Source of the DNA: JANMCE01 sp031410595
GTDB lineage: Bacteria > Actinomycetota > Acidimicrobiia > Acidimicrobiales > Ilumatobacteraceae
Length of the DNA: 64,000 nucleotides
Direction: 5' to 3'
NCBI GenBank assembly: GCA_031410595.1
Contig: JANNZM010000072.1
Span: 58,890-122,889, forward strand
A program made the position numbers and the translations under genes. Numbering within the stretch: the stretch's first letter is position 1; every line of letters starts with the position of its first letter. Positions 44,608 to 52,648 of this stretch are shown here, piece after piece. Under the pieces are notes generated by a model that saw only the letters and a list, made by a program, of their open reading frames with translations, had not been told where the DNA came from and ran no database searches.

Positions 44608-45450
44608 GTGCACACGAGTCCGTCGGCGATGTTGCCTGTCTTACAGCGGACCGAACTCTTCGAACTCGATTTCGTCGATGCGGCCAACGAGGCAGAGATT
44701 TCTGAGATCCTGCGGTCGCCCAGCGAGATCGAACATCGCTCCGATCACTCGCTGCCACTGGTGGTCACACCCAACGTCGATCAGCTTGTGCATTTAGCCA
44801 ATGACCACTCGGCCGAAGCGTCGGCCATCGTCCGTCAGGCCGCCTACGTCCTGCCCGACGGCCAGCCGGTGGTGTGGGCCAGCCGGTTGCTGGGCACACC
44901 CTTGCGCGCCCGACTGGCCGGCAGCACCCTGGTGGCCAATCTGTGGCCGAAGTTGTTGGCCGACAGGCGCCGAGTGTTGGTGATTGCCAACTCGAGTGAG
45001 GTCGCCGCACGCGTCCGGGCCGAGACGGGGGCCACGAACACCACCATCGTGGCGCCGATATTTGCCGCAGGCGATCGCATCGCCATCAAGGATTTCGCGG
45101 TTGACTGCGCCAAGCTGATCACCGCCGAGCAGCCCGAGTTCGTATTCGTCACCCTGGGCTTCCCAAAGCAGTGCCTGCTCATTGGCGACGTTGTCAGTCA
45201 ATGCCGCGCGGCTGGCACCAATCTGCCGCTTTTCCTGGCCATCGGTGCATCGTTCGAGATGTACTACGGCATCGTGAAGCGCGCCCCGCAGTGGATGCAA
45301 CGGTCGGGCCTCGAATGGTTCTATCGCTTCACTCACGAACCCCGACGCCTCTTCCACCGCTACTTCGTACAAGACCCGTACTTCATCGTGCTGACCTGGA
45401 TCGAGTGGCGCAAACGTCGCCGCAATGGCCGCAATCTCCCAACGATCTAA
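44608..45450 (+). CDS. Glycosyltransferase family 26 (WecG/TagA/CpsF)
   Basis: 280 residues with a GTG start; an ATG at 44629 is an alternative. GT26 landmarks are VTPNVDQLVHLAN near residue 55, AYVLPDGQPVVWASRLLGTPLRARLAG (with PDG), EFVFVTLGFPKQC and GLEWFYRFTHEPRRLFHRY at the end. These enzymes add the second sugar (often ManNAc or ManNAcA) to the undecaprenyl-linked HexNAc made by WecA/TagO. It could therefore work with the wecA-like enzyme 8 kb away, although it is on the opposite strand. Its 3' end overlaps the next minus-strand gene by 4 bases. Confidence 0.88.
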   Translation: MHTSPSAMLPVLQRTELFELDFVDAANEAEISEILRSPSEIEHRSDHSLPLVVTPNVDQLVHLANDHSAEASAIVRQAAYVLPDGQPVVWASRLLGTPLRARLAGSTLVANLWPKLLADRRRVLVIANSSEVAARVRAETGATNTTIVAPIFAAGDRIAIKDFAVDCAKLITAEQPEFVFVTLGFPKQCLLIGDVVSQCRAAGTNLPLFLAIGASFEMYYGIVKRAPQWMQRSGLEWFYRFTHEPRRLFHRYFVQDPYFIVLTWIEWRKRRRNGRNLPTI

Positions 45451-46436
45451 ACCGGGTTCGGCACCGTCACCAGTTCAGCGGGCTCGCGTAGCAGGCTGAG
45501 CAGGTCGAGCGTGACGGCGTGGGCATCCCTCTCTGGCACGACCACAATCAATCGACCGCCGTGACGCGTACGAGCATCGGCCGCGAAGGGCACAAGATCG
45601 AGGTCGATGCCGACCGAGCAAACCACCGTCAGCGCGTTGCCCTGCGCATCGGCCCCGGTGGCCACACACGGCACCGGGTCCTTCACGTTCTCACGGGGCA
45701 CCGGCGGATCATTCGCCACCAGCCGAACGGCACCAACGATGCCCGGTGTGTTGATGACCGACGCCCGGAGGAGCCGCTCGGTGGCGATGCGGTTCAGGGC
45801 GTGGGGCGCGGCGTTCAGCACGCGGTGCGGAGCCACGGCCTCCACCACTCCCTGCAGCGCCACGAGTGGCGGCCGGTCGCCGTGCAGCATGGCGAACGCC
45901 TCGCGGTCGTGGGCACCAATACCGACCTGCAACACGACCTCGCCGGTTTCGTCGCTGCGCACAACCCGGCAGACTTCGAGGCCTTCCACCTCACCGACCA
46001 GCACGCCCCATTCGCAAAGCGGATCGGCTCCTGCGGCCGCAATCTCGCCACTCAGAGCCAACAACTGCGGTTCCACCAGTGGCACCAACGCGACCGGCTC
46101 TGGGGCTGCGGGTACGAGCGTGCGGTCGTGTACTTCCCACACTCGGATGTCCCCGACGAAGGCCACTGCCCGCCGAGCCAGGATGGGTGCGTGAGGACTC
46201 TCGACCAAGACATTCAGCACAGTGATGTCGGGTTGGCGACGAGACCAGGCCAGGGCTTGGCCGAGGATGCGTTGGGGGGCATCGTCGGCCAGCACCCATG
46301 CTTCGCCCAAACGCGTCAGCGCCGCTCCACCCGGAAGGGTTGAAGCGGCGATGGGGGCCTCACCAGCGTGGTCTCGGACCAGGGTGGCGAGTTTGATGCC
46401 CAGCAGCGCGCTGCGGCGAGCCGGGTCGATGGTCAT
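45447..46436 (-). CDS. Conserved protein of unknown function next to rpmE
   Basis: 329 residues from the ATG at 46436 (MTIDPARRSALL); upstream frame is not used. The protein is mostly alpha/beta with long hydrophobic strands (LNVLVESPHAPILARRAVAFV, HGGRLIVVVPERDAHAVTL). No catalytic motif is recognisable. No membrane segment or signal is visible. Its last 110 residues (VGIDLDLVPFAADARTRHGG) look like a nuclease- or phosphatase-like fold but this is only a guess. It sits 10 bases after rpmE, which suggests one transcript. Confidence 0.6.
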   Translation of the reverse strand: MTIDPARRSALLGIKLATLVRDHAGEAPIAASTLPGGAALTRLGEAWVLADDAPQRILGQALAWSRRQPDITVLNVLVESPHAPILARRAVAFVGDIRVWEVHDRTLVPAAPEPVALVPLVEPQLLALSGEIAAAGADPLCEWGVLVGEVEGLEVCRVVRSDETGEVVLQVGIGAHDREAFAMLHGDRPPLVALQGVVEAVAPHRVLNAAPHALNRIATERLLRASVINTPGIVGAVRLVANDPPVPRENVKDPVPCVATGADAQGNALTVVCSVGIDLDLVPFAADARTRHGGRLIVVVPERDAHAVTLDLLSLLREPAELVTVPNPV

Positions 46437-46446
46437 GCGAGAAGGA

Positions 46447-46659
46447 CTACTTGCCCTTGCGTTCGCCGTACCGCTTCTGGAAGCGCTCGACACGGCCACC
46501 GGTGTCCACCAGCTTTTGCTTGCCGGTGAAGAAAGGATGGCACTCGTTGCAGAGGTCAAGCGTCACTTCGCCGCCACGTGTGGACCCGGTGACGAAGGTG
46601 TTGCCACAGGAGCAACGGAAGGTGGTGTCGATGTACTTCGGGTGAATTGCTGTCTGCAT
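46447..46659 (-). CDS. rpmE: 50S ribosomal protein L31, zinc form
   Basis: 70 residues from the ATG at 46659. Four Cys (16, 18, 37, 40; CSCGN and CNECH) form the zinc site of the C+ type of bL31. It binds the large subunit and helps bridge to the small one. Zinc-starved cells in some bacteria replace it with a C- paralogue; none is seen here. It lies 85 bases after rho, the normal neighbour. Confidence 0.93.
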   Translation of the reverse strand: MQTAIHPKYIDTTFRCSCGNTFVTGSTRGGEVTLDLCNECHPFFTGKQKLVDTGGRVERFQKRYGERKGK

Positions 46660-46744
46660 AAGAATCGTTCTCCAAATGAGGGTTTGTGAAGTGTACCGGC
46701 AATGGGCCAAATCCCACCAAAGGTCGGACTCACACGCACGGAAA

Positions 46745-48571
46745 TCAGGGTTGCTTACCGATTTCGGTCAGGAACTCGTCGTTCATGCGGAAGGTCTTGA
46801 GCCGGTCGGTCAACAGTTCGAGACCTGCCGCGCCCGAGCCCCCTTCGGCCATGCCGTGCAGCACCTTTCGCAGCTTCCAGACCTGCTGCAGCTGCTTGCG
46901 CTCAAACAGCAGCTCCTCGTGTCTTGTGGAGGATGCGTCAACGTCGATCGCCGGGAAGATGCGACGTTCGGCCAGCTTGCGGTCAAGGCGCAATTCCATG
47001 TTGCCGGTGCCTTTGAACTCTTCGAAGATGGCGTCGTCCATCCGGCTGTTGGTGTCCACCAGCGCCGTGGCCAAGATGGTCAGTGAGCCCCCTTCTTCCA
47101 CGTTACGGGCCGCACCGAAGAACTTCTTGGGCGGATACAACGCGCCGGCATCAATGCCACCCGACATGATCTTGCCGGTGGCCGGCGCGGCCAGGTTGTA
47201 GGCACGGGCGAGGCGGGTGATGCCGTCGAGAATGATCACCACGTCCTGGCCGGCCTCCACCATGCGCTTGGCCTTCTCGATGGTCATCTCGGCCAGGTGC
47301 GTGTGCTCCTCGCTCGGACGGTCGAAGGTTGATGCAATCACTTCACCCTTCACCGTGCGGCGCATGTCCGTGACCTCTTCCGGACGCTCGTCGATGAGCA
47401 ACACGATGAGCTTCACGTCAGGATGATTGCGTTCGATGGACGTGGCGATGGCCTTCATGATGCTGGTCTTGCCCGCCTTCGGGGGCGACACGATCAGCCC
47501 ACGCTGACCCTTGCCGATCGGCGCGATCAGATCGATGATCCGCGTCGTCATATTGTACGGATCGTCTTTGTGCTCGAGGGTGAGTCTCTCATCCGGGAAC
47601 AGCGGCGTGAGGTCCTCGAACTTCGGACGATCACGGGCGGCATCGGGCTGGCCGCCGTTCACCGTGGTGATGGTGAGCAGCGCCGGGTTCTTCTCGTTAC
47701 GACCGGCCGGGCGAGCCGTGCCAGTGACATGGTCGCCCTTGCGGAGCCCGTACTGCTTGGACTGCTTCACGCTCACGTACGCGTCATCGCGGCTCGGCAC
47801 GTAACCCGAGACCCGCAGAAAGCCATAGCCCTCGTCACGCAGATCGAGGTATCCGGCCACCTCGATGGGGTCGCCGAAGCCGGGCTGCATCTCGTAGGCC
47901 GCCGGCGCACCCGGCATTTCAATTGGCTCGTCCCCGCCTTCGCCCCGGTTGCGATTGCGGTTGCGGCGACGCTTGCGACGACCTTCGCTCTCGCCAGCCT
48001 CGCCCGGCTGCTGGCCGGGGGCGTTGCGGTCGCCGAACGGTTGACGCTCGGCCTGCGTGCTACCCGGCTGCGAGTTCGCGTTGCCGTTCGAACCGGCGCC
48101 GCCCGGCGCCTGACCGTTGCCATTCGGGCCATGGCCGTTGCCGTTCGGGCCCTGACCATTCTGGCCGTTTCGGTCGGGGAACCCATTGCCCTGTCGAGGA
48201 CGCTCGGACCATGGCGGGATCGACGATGGTGTCGAGGCGACGACCCTACGGGCCGCCGCCGGCTCCGGTTCGTGGTCCTGCAACGCATCTTCCTTCGCAG
48301 CGTCGAAGATCGGGCTGGCGTCGGCCATCTCCGACGGCGGCTCGGCAGGGGCGGCCTCGGCCTTTGCTGCGCGGCCGCGAACAGCCCGAGCGGCCGGGGC
48401 CTCGCTTGCCGCCGCAGGCGCCGCCGTGACCCCCGTCGTCTCCAGGATCTTGTCGATGATGTCGGACTTCTTGGCTCGGGCCGGCGTCTTCACACCGAGG
48501 GCAGAGGCAATGGTGACCAACTGGTCCCGGTCTTTGTTCTCAAGCACCGAACGTTCGAGGGCTTCGCTCAC
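46745..48571 (-). CDS. rho: Transcription termination factor Rho with low-complexity insert
   Basis: 608 residues from a GTG at 48571 (VSEALERSVLENKD); further upstream codons are unlikely. Rho is a hexameric RNA helicase that ends transcription. The N-terminal SAP-like helix (RDQLVTIASALGVKT) precedes a disordered insert of about 200 residues (Ala/Glu then NGNGHGPNGNGQ-like, then the basic RRKRRRNRNRNRGEGG). The cold-shock-like RNA-binding domain and ATPase follow: P-loop PPKAGKTSIMKAI, LLIDERPEEVTDM, GGIDAGALYPPKKFFGAARN, and the C-terminal LRKVLHGMAEG. Such inserts are common in actinobacterial Rho and add RNA binding. Confidence 0.95.
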   Translation of the reverse strand: MSEALERSVLENKDRDQLVTIASALGVKTPARAKKSDIIDKILETTGVTAAPAAASEAPAARAVRGRAAKAEAAPAEPPSEMADASPIFDAAKEDALQDHEPEPAAARRVVASTPSSIPPWSERPRQGNGFPDRNGQNGQGPNGNGHGPNGNGQAPGGAGSNGNANSQPGSTQAERQPFGDRNAPGQQPGEAGESEGRRKRRRNRNRNRGEGGDEPIEMPGAPAAYEMQPGFGDPIEVAGYLDLRDEGYGFLRVSGYVPSRDDAYVSVKQSKQYGLRKGDHVTGTARPAGRNEKNPALLTITTVNGGQPDAARDRPKFEDLTPLFPDERLTLEHKDDPYNMTTRIIDLIAPIGKGQRGLIVSPPKAGKTSIMKAIATSIERNHPDVKLIVLLIDERPEEVTDMRRTVKGEVIASTFDRPSEEHTHLAEMTIEKAKRMVEAGQDVVIILDGITRLARAYNLAAPATGKIMSGGIDAGALYPPKKFFGAARNVEEGGSLTILATALVDTNSRMDDAIFEEFKGTGNMELRLDRKLAERRIFPAIDVDASSTRHEELLFERKQLQQVWKLRKVLHGMAEGGSGAAGLELLTDRLKTFRMNDEFLTEIGKQP

Positions 48572-48781
48572 AGCGAACCTGTCTTTCCCCAGCAAGTGGA
48601 GGTGAGGTGTCGGACCCGGGGGCAACTCGGCCCCCGCCGACGTCTGACTGCAACACGAGACTGTTGTCACGAAATTCGTGGGGCAACGTCATCCGCCGTG
48701 TTGCGCCCGGGACCCGGGCGGAACGCACCATAGCGAGCAGCCCGACACCGTGCAACTACTGGAGTGCGGCGGTCTCGGTAG

Positions 48782-49612
48782 CTACCGGACCTCGGGAAGC
48801 TTCGTCGTGTCCTGCGGGCGCGGGGCCGACCCGTTGGGTGGGAGCGGTGCCACGGGCAACGTGAGCGGCTGCTTGGGCGTGCGCAGCGCATGAACCTCGG
48901 CCGGGATGGCGTCGCGCACGACGGGATAGAAGGTGTCGCCGGGGCACGCGGTGGCGGTCATTTCGCGGTGCCCGACGATGGTCGGCGTGGTGATCGTCAC
49001 GCCGGCCGGCCACTTGTTGGAACCTCGCGACACGAACGTCACCCGGGCCGATGGCGACGTGTCGATCGTGTCGCGGTCGGCCAGCCAGGCCAGCGTCAAT
49101 CGCAGCGACGCCACCTGTTCGGCCGAGGGAAGCACCGAGGTAAAATCGCCGATGAGGCACACGAGTTGAGCGAAGCCCTGACTGCCTCCGGTGGCGTCCG
49201 CCGTGACCGGTCCGGCGATGCTGCCGGTTCGGCCTTCCCAGACGGTGCCGAAGCGGTCGATGAGGAAGTTGTAGCAGGTGTCGGGCCAACCCTTCTCGGC
49301 GGTCTGAGAGTTGTAGACGCCGTGGATGATGTCGATCACCCCATCGGCCGTGTAGGTGTTGCCGGTAGCCGTGTGATGCACCAGGAGGAACTTCACATCC
49401 TCCGGCGTGAGCGGCCCTTTCGGCAGATAGCCGTCACCTGCCCACGCGGCTCGCGGTCGAATCGTCAACCCGCGTGCGACCACAACGTCAGCCACCGCCG
49501 GAAGAGCCTGCCGGCGGGCGCGCCCGAGCAGCGCGATCGGCATGGCGAACAGACCGGCCAGAAACGGTCGCCGCCCCACCCGCCGCTCCCCCGACACACA
49601 AGACTCACACAT
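48782..49612 (-). CDS. PGRP/amidase_2 family protein with Tat-type leader
   Basis: 276 residues from the ATG at 49612, with AAGGTAGG upstream. The N terminus has RRPFLAGLFAMPIALLG, a twin-Arg-like leader (RRxFL), then the domain at 55-230. The peptidoglycan-recognition/N-acetylmuramoyl-L-alanine amidase residues are visible: VHHTATGN (His), GHREMTATACPGD (His and Cys) and a Tyr in DTCYNFLIDRFG. This would be a zinc amidase that cleaves the MurNAc-L-Ala bond, exported folded by Tat. It stands between thrC and rho in the classical gene order. Confidence 0.85.
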   Translation of the reverse strand: MCESCVSGERRVGRRPFLAGLFAMPIALLGRARRQALPAVADVVVARGLTIRPRAAWAGDGYLPKGPLTPEDVKFLLVHHTATGNTYTADGVIDIIHGVYNSQTAEKGWPDTCYNFLIDRFGTVWEGRTGSIAGPVTADATGGSQGFAQLVCLIGDFTSVLPSAEQVASLRLTLAWLADRDTIDTSPSARVTFVSRGSNKWPAGVTITTPTIVGHREMTATACPGDTFYPVVRDAIPAEVHALRTPKQPLTLPVAPLPPNGSAPRPQDTTKLPEVR

Positions 49613-49927
49613 GCCACCTACCTTAGGAGGCTGATGAGCAATCGCTTTGGTTTCCGGTCGCTGTCGGGAAAGCTCGTCACAGCTCGCGTTTCCCCTTCGC
49701 TCGCATCGACCGAGACAGCCACCAATTCTGTTTGGGTCCATCAGGGTTAACGCACAGTCTGAACTCACCAGCGATTCTGGCGAATGTGAGCTGTGACTTG
49801 TCGTTAACCCGTATGGATGCAAACAAAAAACATCCGCCAGCAACCCGCGACTGCTCCACCCCACGCGATTGGGAAGTACGACTTGCTCAGCAGCGGCTCC
49901 GTCTTCTGTCCGGGTGGCAAAGTCTGG
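49613..49927 (-). other. Intergenic region between thrC and the PGRP amidase (315 bases)
   Basis: No gene is supported here. A 60-codon frame on the minus strand (49677-49859) has no recognisable match and is read through the inverted repeat at 49737-49817. The end of thrC carries a short palindrome GTCTGGTCAGAC (49922-49933). The region may hold a promoter for the amidase gene, but no clear -35/-10 pair is seen. Confidence 0.5.
49737..49817. repeat. Multi-stem inverted repeat of 81 bases
   Basis: The element folds on itself: TCCAT/ATGGA (49737-49741, 49813-49817), GGGTTAACG/CGTTAACCC (49744-49752, 49802-49810), CACAG/CTGTG (49753-49757, 49791-49795), CTCAC/GTGAG (49764-49768, 49786-49790) and a small CCAG/CTGG tip. 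Bulges of six bases (TCTGAA on one side, ACTTGT on the other) interrupt the stems. No copy is seen elsewhere in the window. It may be an RNA structure, a protein-binding palindrome or a mobile-element remnant. Confidence 0.6.
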
Positions 49928-51304
49928 TCAGACGAAGGTGGTTTCGACGAAGTGCTGGACGGCGGCGAGGTCGTTGGGAAGCATCGTGGTGTGTTCGGCG
50001 CGGTCGAAGAGGTCGGTGAGGTGGGCGGGCAGCGGTGGGTGGACGCCGGTGGCCTTGACGACGGCGTCGGGGAACTTGGCGGGATGCGCGGTCGCCAGAA
50101 TGATCTCGGGCCCTCCGAGACCATCGGCGGCCAGCGCACGAGACGCACCGACACCAACGGCCGTGTGGGGGTCAAGCAGCATGCCGCTCTCGGCGTACAC
50201 GGCGCTCATGATGGCAAGCGTGCCTTCATCATCCACCCGGTGAGCACTGAACCGACCCGCCAGCTCGTGCTGCTGATCGGCTTCTAGGCGAGTTGAACCC
50301 GACGTGCGGAACTGGCGCATCTGGTCGGCAGTCATGCCGCCGTCGCGCCCGTTCAGTTCGAACAGCAGCCGCTCGAAATTGGACGACACCTGAATGTCCA
50401 TGCTGGGGCTCAGCGTGGGGACCACGCCGTTGGTCGACATGATGCCGGTGTGCAGGGTGCGGGTGAGGATGTCGTTGGTGTTCGACGCGATGATGAACTT
50501 CTCCACCGGCAGGCCCATCTCTTGTGCGATCCATCCGGCGAGCACGTTGCCGAAGTTGCCGGTGGGTACGGTGAAGCGGGCGGCTTGGCTGCCCAGTGAT
50601 TGAGACGCGGTGACGTAGTAGACGATCTGCGCCATCACCCGAGCCCAGTTGATGGAGTTCACGGCCGAGAGGTGCACGCGGTCGCGGAACGCAGCGTCGG
50701 CGAAGGCAGCCTTCACCAGATCCTGGCAATCATCGAAGGTGCCGTCGATAGCCACCGTGCGCACGTTCGGCGCGTCGACCGTGGTCATCTGGCGACGCTG
50801 CACATCACTCACACGAGCGTGCGGGTAGAGGATGACAATGTCGACGTTGGCACAGGACTTCACACCCTCGATGGCAGCCGTGCCGGTATCGCCGCTCGTG
50901 GCGCCAAGGATGGTGACCCGCTCATTTCGAGCCGAGAGCACATGGTCGAACAGGCGGCCGACCAGCTGCAACGCGACATCTTTGAACGCCAACGTCGGGC
51001 CGTGGAACAACTCGAGCACCCACTCGTTCGCGCCGGTCTGCACCAACGGGCACACGGCCGGGTGGCGGAACGCGGCGTAGGACTCGTCACACATCTGACG
51101 CAACACGTCAGGCGCGATGTCGTCGCCCACGAACGGCAACATCACCTCGGCCGCGGTAGCCGCATACGGCGCCCCCCTGGTGAGCGGCGGCAGCATCGGC
51201 ACATACTGCGGCATGTAGAGGCCGCCGTCGCTGGCGAGACCCGCCAGCAGTACGTCGGCAAAGCCGAGTTCGGGCGCCTGGCCACGGGTGGATACGTAGC
51301 GCAT
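49928..51304 (-). CDS. thrC: Threonine synthase, long form
   Basis: 458 residues. It converts O-phosphohomoserine to threonine using PLP. The PLP-Lys is in FHGPTLAFKDVALQ, and the phosphate-binding motif is ATSGDTGTAAIEG. The N terminus (MRYVSTRGQAPELGFADVLLA) is like the long plant/yeast and E. coli type, whereas many actinobacteria keep a shorter thrC of about 355 residues here. It lies 3 bases after hom; thrB, the supplier of phosphohomoserine, is absent from the window. Confidence 0.93.
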   Translation of the reverse strand: MRYVSTRGQAPELGFADVLLAGLASDGGLYMPQYVPMLPPLTRGAPYAATAAEVMLPFVGDDIAPDVLRQMCDESYAAFRHPAVCPLVQTGANEWVLELFHGPTLAFKDVALQLVGRLFDHVLSARNERVTILGATSGDTGTAAIEGVKSCANVDIVILYPHARVSDVQRRQMTTVDAPNVRTVAIDGTFDDCQDLVKAAFADAAFRDRVHLSAVNSINWARVMAQIVYYVTASQSLGSQAARFTVPTGNFGNVLAGWIAQEMGLPVEKFIIASNTNDILTRTLHTGIMSTNGVVPTLSPSMDIQVSSNFERLLFELNGRDGGMTADQMRQFRTSGSTRLEADQQHELAGRFSAHRVDDEGTLAIMSAVYAESGMLLDPHTAVGVGASRALAADGLGGPEIILATAHPAKFPDAVVKATGVHPPLPAHLTDLFDRAEHTTMLPNDLAAVQHFVETTFV

Positions 51305-51307
51305 GCT

Positions 51308-52600
51308 CTATTGGCCAATCACACGCAGCAGGCCGCTGGCCGAACCAACGACGTCGAGGTCACGAAGCTCGCGCAAGGTGGCCTGCATGTCGGCTTCCTT
51401 GGCGACGTGGGTGATGAACACCAGACGAGCATCGGCTCCGAGGCCTTCCTGCTCGGCGGCACGAATGCTCACGCCGTGTCGAGCGAACACACCGGTGACG
51501 GTGTGCAACACGCCGGGCCGGTCGACCACTTCGAGCACGACGTAGAACTGCGAGCTGGTCTCATCCATGCCCAGGATCGGTGAGCGGCTGAACGTGCCGA
51601 GCGGGGCGTGAGTGCCTTTGCGCAGGTTCACGGCGGCATCAATGAGGTCGCCAAGTACCGCACTGGCCGTCGGCGAGCCACCGGCGCCACGACCGTAGAA
51701 CATGAGTGAGCCGACCGCTTCACCCTCGATGAACACCGCGTTGTAGCTGTCCCGCACCGAAGCCAACGGGTGCTGCACCGGCACCATGGCCGGGTGCACG
51801 CGTACCGCGATCTCCTTCGACGCAGCATCCTGTTCGCAGATGGCGAGCAGCTTGATGACGTAGCCAAGCTTCTTGGCCATCGCGATGTCCTTGCCGGTGA
51901 TCTGGCTGATCCCCTCGTGATACACGTCGCCTGCAACGACTCGCGACCCGAACGCGATCGACGCAATGATCGCGGCCTTTGCTCCCGCGTCGAAACCCTC
52001 GACGTCGGCGGTTGGATCTCGTTCTGCATACCCGAGTCGCTGCGCCTCGGAAAGCGCGACCGAGTAGTCGGTGCCTTCCTCGGCCATCTTGGTGAGGATG
52101 AAGTTGGTGGTGCCGTTGACAATGCCCATGATGCGTCGGATCGGCTCGCCCCGCAGTGATTCGCGCAATGGTCGGATGAGCGGAATACCGCCCGCGACGG
52201 CGGCTTCGAACAACAGGTCGACACCCTTGGCATCAGCCGCAGCAAACAGCTCGCCACCGAAATTAGCCAGCAGTTCCTTGTTGCCGGTGACGACGGGCTT
52301 GCCCTGCGCCATGGCCGATAGGATCAACTCTCGGGCCGGTTCGATGCCGCCGATCAGTTCCACCACGATGTCGATGTTCGGGTCATCCACCACGCCTGCG
52401 GCGTCACGGGTCAGCACGCCATCGGCCAGAACCACATCGCGATCGCGCGACAGGGTCCGCACCGCAACACGCGTCACCTCGAGACGCACTCCGGTCGAGG
52501 CTTCAATGGCCGGGGCCTGTTTGGCGATCAACTGCACGAGCGCTCCACCTACGTTGCCGCAGCCAAGCACGCCGATACGAACCGTATTATCGAGTGTCAC
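51308..52600 (-). CDS. hom: Homoserine dehydrogenase
   Basis: 430 residues from a GTG at 52600; a TTG seven codons upstream is a weaker choice. It reduces aspartate semialdehyde to homoserine. The NAD(P) site is IGVLGCGNVGGALV. The catalytic segment includes GGIEPARELILSAMAQGKPVV-type and GTTNFILTKMAEEG sequences. A C-terminal ACT domain (about 355-430, VLEVVDRPGVLHTVTGVFARHG) suggests feedback control by threonine. No ribosome site is obvious. Its neighbour thrC follows after 3 bases. Confidence 0.95.
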   Translation of the reverse strand: MTLDNTVRIGVLGCGNVGGALVQLIAKQAPAIEASTGVRLEVTRVAVRTLSRDRDVVLADGVLTRDAAGVVDDPNIDIVVELIGGIEPARELILSAMAQGKPVVTGNKELLANFGGELFAAADAKGVDLLFEAAVAGGIPLIRPLRESLRGEPIRRIMGIVNGTTNFILTKMAEEGTDYSVALSEAQRLGYAERDPTADVEGFDAGAKAAIIASIAFGSRVVAGDVYHEGISQITGKDIAMAKKLGYVIKLLAICEQDAASKEIAVRVHPAMVPVQHPLASVRDSYNAVFIEGEAVGSLMFYGRGAGGSPTASAVLGDLIDAAVNLRKGTHAPLGTFSRSPILGMDETSSQFYVVLEVVDRPGVLHTVTGVFARHGVSIRAAEQEGLGADARLVFITHVAKEADMQATLRELRDLDVVGSASGLLRVIGQ

Positions 52601-52648
52601 GGGCGAAGAAGCTATCGGCAACGGCCGCGTATCCGCTTTGCTTTACCG

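Noticed and set aside
47423..48733. Plus-strand frame of 436 codons opposite rho
   Set aside because: Antisense to rho, Arg/Leu/Val-rich from reversed codons; no family.
49737..49817. Integron attC site
   Set aside because: The end motifs do not fit the RYYYAAC/GTTRRRY consensus well, only one copy exists and there is no integrase.
49677..49859. 60-codon gene on the minus strand between thrC and the amidase
   Set aside because: It runs through the inverted repeat and shows no known motif; too short to support.
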